The notes below the pieces were generated by a model, which searched no databases, was not told the DNA's origin, and saw nothing but the letters and a program-made list of their open reading frames with translations. 64,000 bases of DNA from Parietichytrium sp. I65-24A (Eukaryota > Sar > Bigyra > Thraustochytrida > Thraustochytriidae): the NCBI GenBank assembly GCA_012862575.1, contig BLSF01000026.1, positions 386,657 through 450,656 on the forward strand, in the 5' to 3' direction. The position numbers and the translations under genes are program-made. The first letter of the stretch is position 1. Every line of letters begins with the position of its first letter. This document shows, one piece after another, positions 41,868 to 51,100 of this stretch.

Positions 41868-43378
41868 ATGAGTTGGCTGAGAGCTGGCAGCAGTTGCGAA
41901 GCTGTGTTGCGGCGATGCGTTTCAATCAAGGACGAGTCAAACGCGTTTATTCGATGGATTGGTGACAGCCCGCAACTCACGGACAAGGCGCTTCAAGCGG
42001 CCGTGCAGGCTGACGCCAGGTGGGCGGCTGGCACACAGAAAAGCAAAATCGACGGCATGCCGGTAGCCGTCAAGGACGCATTTTGCTACAAGAACAGCGA
42101 GGCTCAGTGGCCAACGACGGCTGGCTCAAAGGTGCTCGCGGAATTTATGTCGCCGTACAACGCGACTTGCGTGCAGCGCCTGGAGGACGCCGGCGCGATC
42201 ATCGTGGGCAAGTGCAATATGGACGAGTTTGCAATGGGTTCGTATGGAACCAACTCATTTTTCGGACCAACCCTCGTGAACAAGGACCAGGTAGCTGGTG
42301 GAAGTTCCAGTGGGAGTGCAGCGGCAGTAGCTTGTGGGCAGGCAATTGCAGCTTTGGGAAGCGATACTGGAGGATCAGTGCGTCTGCCCGGGGCCTTCTG
42401 CGGAGTCGTGGGACTTAAGCCTTCCTATGGTCGAATATCTCGCCACGGGCTCATTGCTTATGCAAGCTCTCTGGACACACCTGGGATTCTCGCGCAGAAA
42501 GTTCTTGACGCACAGCTTGTAATGGATGCAATTGCTGGTGTTGATGAGATGGACTCGACTTGTATCCAGGAGAGCTGGGGCAGCACTAGTGACATTGAAA
42601 ATGGCGCCAAAGAAATCCGCATTGGTATCCCTGAAGAATTTTTCGTCAAAGAGCTCTCCTCGGAGGCTGTGGCTGCGTGGGAGTCGGCTGCCGATCTACT
42701 TGCAAAACAGTGCGGCGGAACGGTGGTGCCAGTAAGCGTTCCGTCTGTGAAGGATGTGCTCCCGGCATACTATGTGATTGCCTCTGCGGAGGCGTCATCG
42801 AACTTGGCGCGGTATGACGGCGTGCAGTATGGTTACAGAGCCAATGGATTCGACGGTATGGATTTGCACGAGGAGTACACCCAAACTCGAACACAGAGTT
42901 TTGGCGAGGAGGTGCAGCGGCGATTGCTGATGGGGTCCTTTGTTTTGTCAAGGTACGTTTGCATGTGTCTTATTTTAGAAGAGTGAGAGAGAGAGAGGCG
43001 ACAGAATGGTGGCTCGCGCGACTAACGAACGACTTTGTCGGCACGAGCAGTGATGCGTACGAAGATTTTTACGTTAGAGCTTGCCAGATTCGAAGCTTGC
43101 TTCGTCGTGAATTTGCTTCGGTATTTAACTCTGTGGACGTTCTGCTTACTCCTGTTTCACCGCTGCCGCCACCTTCGTTGGAGTCGGCTTCGAAACAGAC
43201 CCCGCTGGATGCGTATTTGATGGACATCATGACTGTCCCAGCAAGTATGGCAGGCTTGCCAGCCGTATCAGTTCCTTGCATAAACGGCCAGAGCATGCAA
43301 TTGATCACAGCTTACAAAGACGAAAGGCGGCTTATAGCAGCCGCGCTGGCACTCGAGCGAGCAGTCGCTTCAGCTTGA
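41868..43378 (+). CDS. GATA: Glutamyl-tRNA(Gln) amidotransferase subunit A (2 exons)
   Basis: GatA is the amidase subunit of GatCAB, which converts Glu-tRNA(Gln) to Gln-tRNA(Gln) in organelles. Exons are 41868-42952 and 43051-43378. The intron 42953-43050 (GTACGT..GAGCAG) splits a Ser codon and the sum is 1413 nt, 470 residues. The amidase-signature triad is visible: Lys69 in MPVAVKDAF, the cis-Ser in GGSSSGSAAAVA (about 144-155) and the nucleophile Ser170 in GSDTGGSVRLPG. Other family segments are GKCNMDEFAMGS, GLKPSYGRISRHGL and SLDTPG. Across the splice the protein reads GSFVLSSSDAYEDFY-like, as in other GatA. The start at 41868 gives a short Arg/Cys/Ser-rich N-terminus that could target the mitochondrion. 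The longer frame upstream starts at a GTG. Confidence 0.93.
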
Positions 43379-43588
43379 AGAATGAATTTGTGTGAATAAT
43401 TTAATCGCTGGCCAGTAGGAAAACCCAAGTTGCGAAGGAAAGAAGAGAGGAGAAAAAAATAAGTTAAGAATAGTGTCTACTGCTCGACGTGACTTTTTTG
43501 AGCACATTTATTTCGAAGGGACGGACACACAGCAGCACACAGCTTTCTCTCATGACGAAATTCGGAACGTCAGAGCATCATTGCTAGT

Positions 43589-44440
43589 TTACAAACTGGA
43601 TGAGACAGCACCCTTAGACTTGGAGTTCTTGGCCGACAAAAAAGATTCGATTGCTTGCTGAGACTCACCGCGTTCTCTCCGTCCGTCAAGCGTTTTCATC
43701 TCAAAGTGAAACACTTCCAACAGCTCTTTGCGATCAGCGCGCTTGATCATTGTCTTGAAGAGCTGTGTGGACTTGTTGGCTAACGGGAACTTGAGGCCAT
43801 CAGACAGGTCCCGTAGCGCGTTGGCCAGCACTTGGCCAGGCGAGTAGATAGCGCTGACGAATCCAAGCTCGTGCATGCGCTCCACGGTCATCTGCTTGCT
43901 TAGCAGGAGCATCTCATTCGCCACGCTTGCGCCGAGGCGTCTTGGCATCAAGAGGCTGCTGCAAAACTCAGGAGCAAGAGCGATGCGAGAGAATGGGGTC
44001 AAGAAGTAGGAGGTGTTGCTCGCGTAGATCAGGTCGCAGTGCAAGAGGAGCGTAAAACCGATCCCGATCGCAGGACCGTTCACGACTGCCACCAGCATTT
44101 TATCAAATTCGAGCACTGTGGTCATAAACACGCCTACTGGGTTGTAAGCCGAGCCACCCTCTCCGCGAAGTTCATTGGTGCTCTTGAGGTCCTGTCCCGA
44201 CGAGAAGAAATCCCCTGCCCCAGTGATGACCACGGCCGTGCACTCCTCATTCGCAGACGCCTGATCTAGCGCGTCCGCGAGTCCCAAGTATGTCCAGTCA
44301 TTGAACGCATTCTTCGTCTTGAGCCTGTTCATCGTGATAACCATCACGCCGTTCTCCTTCATCTCGAACAGCAGAATCGGCGCTCCATTTTCCTCGTGAA
44401 ACCTCGCGCCCTCAAGCTTCGGGTGTCCGATCTTCGCCAT
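43589..44440 (-). CDS. Enoyl-CoA delta isomerase/hydratase family protein, possibly peroxisomal
   Basis: A 283-residue crotonase-fold protein. It matches the delta3,delta2-enoyl-CoA isomerase (ECI/PECI) branch, which shifts the double bond of unsaturated acyl-CoAs for beta-oxidation. Family features are ITMNRLKTKNAFN, FFSSGQDLKS (oxyanion hole), VNGPAIGIGFTLLLHCDLIYAS and the isomerase-type LAPEFCSSLLMPRRLG, whose Glu is the catalytic base in ECI. The C-terminus is Ser-Ser-Leu, a plausible variant peroxisomal targeting signal. The start at 44440 (MAKIGHP) suits a peroxisomal enzyme. An in-frame ATG at 44656 would add an Arg-rich leader that could target mitochondria. The stop lies 210 bases from the convergent GatA stop. 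Confidence 0.88.
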   Translation of the reverse strand: MAKIGHPKLEGARFHEENGAPILLFEMKENGVMVITMNRLKTKNAFNDWTYLGLADALDQASANEECTAVVITGAGDFFSSGQDLKSTNELRGEGGSAYNPVGVFMTTVLEFDKMLVAVVNGPAIGIGFTLLLHCDLIYASNTSYFLTPFSRIALAPEFCSSLLMPRRLGASVANEMLLLSKQMTVERMHELGFVSAIYSPGQVLANALRDLSDGLKFPLANKSTQLFKTMIKRADRKELLEVFHFEMKTLDGRRERGESQQAIESFLSAKNSKSKGAVSSSL

Positions 44441-45314
44441 TCTCCCAATTCTGAACCAAACCTGCACTCCAACGACCGCTGCCTCCGCCTTTGCCTCTGT
44501 CAGAATCAAATTGAATCGTGCTGCTCCGATCCCTTCCTCTTCGCGATTAACAACAAAGTCTTTCGCACTCTTCCGCGTTTTGGCTTTGCTTGCCAATCTA
44601 TGCGGTCTTTGCGGTCGGACTCTTCGCCACGCCCGTCCGTCTCTTACCGCGCACATACGATTAACGGTAGTAGTGAGAGACAAGTTTGGATCATTCGTGT
44701 AGTTTGTAGTTTGCTGTTAGTTTACTTTGACAATCAATGGATGAAATACCCATTGTATTTTCTTCAGACCGCCCCTTCGGGAGGGCTACAGTATTTTATG
44801 ACCGCTCTCTAGTGTCCCGGATTGCCCAATCAAGAAGCACCCAAGAGTCCTCGCCACTCCTATGCTAAACGCTGTCCAGGACTAGTCGGTCCATCACATC
44901 TCCAGCAACAAAGAAAAAATTGAAGTAGGATCGGAAGGGGAACCAAAATGCGTTCCCCACTAGGAGTCTCCTATCGCACAACATGAGCCATTAGCCACGA
45001 CCATTTCTGCCTGGCCACTCCTACAGGTTCCCCGATGGAGAACCCAAATTCGAGACGGGTTCCGTCTCCCTAGGCTGGCCTAAGGGCTCTCCAAGCAGCA
45101 GTCAAAAGCGTTCCGCGGATGACTGGCAACCAAAACAACCAAAACAGCTTCTCAAGGGAGAAAGAAACCGACGAAAGAGTGGTAAAGGAACAACAGGGCG
45201 CGGACAGCGAGGCGTACGGCGAGGACAGGCGCGCACTTATCTTCTCACTACTGTACGATCGCGACATACGTCGAAGAGGACTGACTCTTTTCGCGCGTTG
45301 GCATTTACATTACA
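44441..45314. other. Divergent intergenic region
   Basis: About 870 bases separate the starts of the isomerase (-) and PUM3 (+) genes. The left 200 bases may be coding if the isomerase uses the upstream ATG. No other gene is visible. Confidence 0.55.
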
Positions 45315-47558
45315 ATGGCGCGCATCACCGGGAAGAGACCTGCGCCAAGTAGCGCGGGCAGAGCGAGCAGCGCGGGGAAATCTCGCGATGGATTTAAGAA
45401 GCAGAGGGTCGGCGACAAGGACAAGGACAAGCATGCTTCGAAAAAGCGTTCCGAGAAGAATGTGGAGAAGAAGGAGAAAAAGGAGCAGCCAGCGCTGACC
45501 AATAGGAAAGCAGCGACAATGACCACGCACATTACTCAACAGGAAATGTCCGATTTTGCGGCGGAAGTGAACAGGCTCACTGCATCTTTGCTTAGGAAAG
45601 ATGGTTTTGAGGAATCCGGGAATGCGAGCTCGAAAGCGAGCAAGAAATTTGAGGAGGAGGAGGATGAGAAGGACATGGACGATTTGACTTTCGAGGAGCA
45701 GGAGCTCAAGCATTTCCGCAAGAAGAAGGAGCAGAATCAGGAAGATGATGGAGACGCTGGTGATGAGGAAGATGGTGCTCAAGGAAGTGGGCTGGAGAAG
45801 GCGCAAAAGGCTGCGCGCAAATTGAAGGCCCGCAAGGAGCAGGAGCAAGGCGCAGAAGAACTGTTCAAAAAGATGGAAGGCAAGTTTCTCAGGTATGCAG
45901 GCAGGCACGACCTGACGAGAGCCATCCAGTGCTGCTTCAGGTTTGGCAGTGAAAAGGTTCGCGAAACGATCATGAAGGAGCTCGAGGGCAAATTTTGCCA
46001 GCTCAGCAAGGACAGATATGCGAGGTACACTGTGATCGCTGTTCTGAGATATGGAAGCGAGAAGCAGCGCGTCAAAGTTCTCAACGAGTTCAGGACACAC
46101 ATGTACAAGCTTGCTTCCCATAACTCTGCGTCCGCCGTGGTGGAGTTTGCTTTCTCGCACTGTAATGTCGACCCTGCAAAGTCCCGCAAGACCCCAAAGG
46201 CCAAAGGCAAAGCCGCCAAGGAGCAGGTGAGTGTGGTCAGTGCAAAGTCTGTGATTTCCAAGCTCAAGCTTGAGTTTTACGGCCGCGACTTTGCATTGCA
46301 GGCGCAGCCAGAGATGAAAGATGACCCATACAAAATTTTCGCCTCCTTGGAGCTTCGCAAACGTCGCGCGGCCCTCTCCATGATCGGCGACCTCGCTGTC
46401 AGAATGGGCGAGAAGAGTATCCTCAGGCACTCTTTTGCGCACGCTGTTGTCTTCGCAGCCATTCAGCACTGCGAGTTCAATCTTCGAGAAGTTGGGGAGG
46501 AGGAGAGTGCGGCCATGAAGGAAAAGGCGATCAAGGCCAAAGAGGCCAAAGAGGAGGAGTCTTTGGAAAAGGATGACGATGAAATGGAGGAAGGCACAGA
46601 GGGAAACAAAGCAAACTCCGCAGAAAAAGCTGGAAAAGAGCACATCATTCTTCAGAACTTAATCCCTATCGTTACCGAGGCTGCGCTTGCAATGATCAGT
46701 ACTTTTGAAGGGACAGCTGCAGTTGTACGCTGCATCGCGCACGCAAACGCCAAGCAGCGCAAAAAATTTGTTCGTGTCATCAAGGGCCATATTGCCAACT
46801 TGCTTGTGCACGAGTATGGATACCTTGTTTTGTTAGCCCTTGTCAATGTATTGGATGACACCGTCCTCATGGAAAAGTCTTTGTTCCCGGAGATTCTCAC
46901 TTCTGAAGTCTTGGAAAACTTGGTCAACACCACTTTGGTAGAGAAGGGTGCTGAAGAGGCTGTGGAAGCTCGATCGGTGCTTATGCAGTGCCTTGCACCA
47001 ACCAAAAAAGCTCACTTGAAACAACGCGACGCAGAGCTGATCGCCCCTGCTCCGGGAACCTCCAAGAAGGACCCAGAGTCCCGCGGTGCAGAGCTCACCA
47101 AAATCATCAAGGAACCGCTTGCAAATGCATGTGCCGGCAGAGTTGGCCAAATGATTCGCACCCGAAGGGCTGCGGAGCTCTTGACCGAAGTCGTGTGCGC
47201 TTCGTGGGCTCCGGAACTTTTGGAGGAGCTTCTCAAAGTTGTCTCGGATGATGTGAAAGGCATTGTTGACGATGCTGCAGCACATCGCGCTTTGAAAAAC
47301 ATTGTTATCGCAGAAACCAAGGCTCAGGAATCCAACAGCAACCCAGACCCAAGCTTTGCTGGAAGACTGCTCACCATCCTGAAGCCACACGTGAAGGAGC
47401 TTGTAGAAAACAACCGGGCCTGCTTCGTGCTCCTCTCTCTTGCAGAGAATCCGCTCACCAGCAAGGACTGCAAAACAGCGCTCAAGTCAAGCCTGCCCGC
47501 TCTGAAAAAGTCCACCATCTCTGGCGCAAAGGTTCTCGTGCAGGCACTCTCTGCATAA
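45315..47558 (+). CDS. PUM3: Pumilio homolog PUM3/Puf6
   Basis: A 747-residue nucleolar-type RNA-binding protein that in yeast (Puf6) works in 60S ribosome assembly. Residues 1-70 are a Lys/Arg-rich nuclear or nucleolar localisation region. Acidic and Lys-rich linkers follow. From about residue 185 onward there is an array of Puf-like helical repeats (RAIQCCFRFGSEKVRETIMKEL, DRYARYTVIAVLRYGSEKQR, HNSASAVVEFAFSHC, HSFAHAVVFAAIQHC, HEYGYLVLLALVNVLDD). The C-terminal third (about 535-720) has the CPL region typical of PUM3/Puf6, including KEPLANACAGRVGQMIRTRRA. A highly charged insertion (about 395-440) interrupts the repeats. The ATG at 45315 is the first in frame. No intron. Confidence 0.92.
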   Translation: MARITGKRPAPSSAGRASSAGKSRDGFKKQRVGDKDKDKHASKKRSEKNVEKKEKKEQPALTNRKAATMTTHITQQEMSDFAAEVNRLTASLLRKDGFEESGNASSKASKKFEEEEDEKDMDDLTFEEQELKHFRKKKEQNQEDDGDAGDEEDGAQGSGLEKAQKAARKLKARKEQEQGAEELFKKMEGKFLRYAGRHDLTRAIQCCFRFGSEKVRETIMKELEGKFCQLSKDRYARYTVIAVLRYGSEKQRVKVLNEFRTHMYKLASHNSASAVVEFAFSHCNVDPAKSRKTPKAKGKAAKEQVSVVSAKSVISKLKLEFYGRDFALQAQPEMKDDPYKIFASLELRKRRAALSMIGDLAVRMGEKSILRHSFAHAVVFAAIQHCEFNLREVGEEESAAMKEKAIKAKEAKEEESLEKDDDEMEEGTEGNKANSAEKAGKEHIILQNLIPIVTEAALAMISTFEGTAAVVRCIAHANAKQRKKFVRVIKGHIANLLVHEYGYLVLLALVNVLDDTVLMEKSLFPEILTSEVLENLVNTTLVEKGAEEAVEARSVLMQCLAPTKKAHLKQRDAELIAPAPGTSKKDPESRGAELTKIIKEPLANACAGRVGQMIRTRRAAELLTEVVCASWAPELLEELLKVVSDDVKGIVDDAAAHRALKNIVIAETKAQESNSNPDPSFAGRLLTILKPHVKELVENNRACFVLLSLAENPLTSKDCKTALKSSLPALKKSTISGAKVLVQALSA

Positions 47559-48193
47559 ATCGCATAAAATATTTTCCTGCCTTTACAGTGAGCTAATGCA
47601 CACAGAAGAAACCCATCTGTCGCTTTTGTATTTTTTTCCTCATTCGGGGCGCTCTTCACGCGGTCTTTTTAGCCTCGCGATTCATCTCCGGCCGCCAGTC
47701 AACATCAGCTTGCCCCAATCCCACCACCTTTCCGATTCAATCTCCGCAATCATTGTCGACCCCAATCGGCAATCCACCGCTTTATCCTTTTCATTTGCAC
47801 TTGATTCGTTTGGCTCAATCTGATTGAGCATCTCATTTCGCTGTCAGTCGATGCCATGTGCATATCTATGTCCATCGATCTCACAAATCTCACATCAACT
47901 TGCAACTTTTCCGCACCTCCTTCGCACTACACCCGGCGCACTCTTAGCATTACTCCCAACAGGTCTTACGCGCAATGGGTGGCCAGAGTCATGGTTCCGC
48001 TGTTTGCTAGCTACCGGGCCCCGTAGTCTCAGAGGTCCTCGGCTAGGAGCTGAGTAGGATACATACGCGAGTACACTTTGCCACGCCGTGCGCGAGGCAC
48101 CGAATCGGACGCCTACCCTCTGGCTGCGAACGTTCCGGGAGTGTTCCTCGAGGCGGAGGTGGGCTTGGAGCCGGAGATTGCAGTGCGCGGACG
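47559..48193. other. Intergenic region upstream of the TYW fusion gene
   Basis: About 635 bases lie between PUM3 and the TYW fusion, both on the plus strand. No coding signal is visible. The element GAACGTTCCGGGA lies at about 48128-48140, 54 bases before the ATG. Confidence 0.6.
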
Positions 48194-51100
48194 ATGTTTG
48201 CGTTGCAGAAGGAGCGCATATTGGAGAGTCTGGAAGAAGCGGATAAGTCGCCAAAAGGGAGCGTGGACGAATGCATTGTGGAACTGGTTCGAGATTGGAA
48301 CGCTTTGCGAGATGCAGTGACGACGAGCAGCTGTAGCGGAAGAGTCTCGTTGTTCCAAGGAGATGATGCCGCGATTGGACTTGGAGCCGGAGCTGGAGAT
48401 CGATTCGAAGATGATGGAAATGGGCTTGGAAATGTGAGCGACCAAGCGCTTCTCGTGCCAAAGAAAGGCGCCGGAAGCTGGGTCGCGGTGAATCACGACA
48501 GGGCGTGGACGACGCAGGAGCTTGAAGATTTACTTAATAAAGCGACAGGAGCGAATGTTGTGTTTAAGATGGAGCCGTTTGTCATGCATGTGATGTGCGA
48601 AGATGTCGAGGTCGCGCAAAAGTACCTGACCCTTGCGCGTGAATGTGGATTCAGAGAGTCGGGCATCTCTGCAGGCGCCAAGAAGGTCATTCTTGGGATT
48701 CGGACCATTTCAAACGCCCTTGAGGTGCCATTAGTGCTGAATGGAAAGAAGCTTTTCAGCAGCGAAAGTTTGGCCGGAATTTGCGAGGTTGCCTCGGCAA
48801 AGTTCGAAGCGAACAAGCTGCGTTGGCAGAAATTGCACGACGCCATCCGGGGCGAAAAGGCCAAGAGTATCAAAAACGCGGCCGGTGCGACGTTAGGTTC
48901 TGAAATCGTTTCCAAAGTTGTGTGGAAACACATGGAGATGAACGGCAAGCCAGAACTGGTAGATCTTATAAAGCGATGGGGCCACACCGCAACAGTCATT
49001 GACGATCAAAGGATCGCGGTCTTGGGTGGACACGGCCTGGGAATAAATGGTCCATCCAGTCACGGGAGACTAGAAAGCCTGGTCCTCTTGTCACGCTCGG
49101 GAGATCGCTGGTCCATCCAAGCCTCTAAGGCGAGCCAGAACGGGCCGACCGGGAGAATCAAGCACACTGCCAGCTTGGTTGCTGGCAAATATCTTGTCGT
49201 CTTTGGCGGTAGGCACGGCCCTTCCAAGCCTCTGAATGACATTCACATATGGAACGTGGAATCCGAAAGGTGGGAAAATGTCGCGGTACAAATGAGTGAG
49301 GGAGAAGAGACCATTCCGAGACGATGGGGTCACACGGCGTGCGTTTTGGGCTACGATGTGTACATTTTTGGCGGCCGCAATGCGGACTCACTCCTCAGCG
49401 ACACCTGGAAGCTACAGATTGACCCGAGCGACACGAAAGAAGAGGGCAAGAGCATTGTAGTCCAAATTAGCTTGGTGCACTCTGCGAAGGATGCTGCGCC
49501 TGAGGCGAGGTATTTGCATACAGCCAACACAATACCAGGCAGCAACAGCTTCATCATCTTTGGTGGCTACAGCGATATTTTAGTGCATGACGAAGGGCTG
49601 GATGGCTCCATTCTTGGAGACACGCACATATTTGACACCTCGTCTGGTACCTGGGCAAAGCTAGAAACGCAAGGGTGCGACACTTCGGCTGTCGCCAGGT
49701 TCTCACATCAAGCCGTGTGTGTGGACAACGACCGCATTCTTGTTATTGGAGGCATCACGAGAAACTACCACGAGAATTGCGCCATGGTGCTCGTTGTTTC
49801 TTCAAAGTGCTGGTCTCGCGCTCCCTCAAGTGACGCGTATGGCGAAGCCGAACCTCCTGTGGCGATGCTGCAAAAGGGCGCCATCGTACTGCAACAGGGT
49901 TCACTCATTTCAATCGGAGGAGGGGTACTTTGTTTTTCATTCGGAACATATTTTAGTCCACCTCTTGAAGCAGTGCTGCTCTTGAAAGACCAAAGCCACG
50001 ATAACATTAACGCTGTACTCTCGCAGCCAGCCGACGCTAAGCGTATGAAGACAGTTCTCGAAGCGCACTCTCTCTATGACAAATCCAGGCGAATCGCCGC
50101 ATTCGAGGAGAGGAATGGAGTCAAATACATGGCGATTCCACTCTTGCCGTCCAAAGCTGGCGAGGCAGTCACACTGCTGAGCGGGGAAGGCTTTGGCCAG
50201 ATTGAGACCGTGAATGCGCAACTTCCCGGCTCCAAAGTCCAACTTGCGCAGGGCAATTCGGCTCAACACGGATCTGTCCAGGTGAATCCGCCCGCCGTTC
50301 CAAGCCGCAGCAAGGTGCCGAAAGAATCAAAGGCTCTACCCGAAAGCAAGAGCACAGCCGAGGACGAAGCATCCGACATCGTGTCTGGGCCCTGTGTCCT
50401 CGCGTCTCCACAGTTGTGCAAGAGAGCAAAAATAGCTCTCGAGTCTGCAGGCGTGTACGACAAGACGAGAATTATTGGCTCGGTCTCAGACCAAAAGCTC
50501 GCTCTCCCAATCACAGGCGGCGCAGATACTAAGCGGCTTCTTGATGTTTTGCAAGATGTCTTGGGCGGCGAAGCACCGGAAGTACGTGACGTTCCGCTTC
50601 GCATCGCCAAAACAGAGCGTTTCCAGCAAAATACAAAGACCAAGGTACGGGGCCAAGCAATTCTTCCAACTGCACGGTCTGTGGCAAAATTCGGGGCTCC
50701 TTCCAGCATTCGTTCTCAGGTGTTTGAGTGGCTTAAGCGTATGATACCAGCGGAACTCATTGAAAGCAACGAAAGCCAGATTCGCAAGGAGATACCAAAT
50801 AAAGTTGAGGTGCTTCAGGATGTTGCGATTCTCCCTCGAGAGAGTTTTCGGTCGAGCTCTCTTTGGGACCCCATCGTGAAACTTGGAGAAGGCGACCCTG
50901 CCCGCTGCTTGTGGGGATTTTTAAGCCAAATAATGCGAACGAAGCGAGTTTTGCGGCAAGAGAAGATTGACCACGGCGTCAAGCGTGAGAGCAGAGCCGT
51001 GCTCGTATTTCCACGGAACTGTAAGCCTGGCGATGCTGTTGTTGAGGTGAAGCAATACGGTGTTCTATATCGGTTTGACTTGGAAAAATGCATGTTTTCT

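Noticed and set aside
45237-46643. 468-codon frame antisense to PUM3
   Set aside because: Leu/Phe-rich shadow of Lys/Glu-rich codons of the PUM3 gene.
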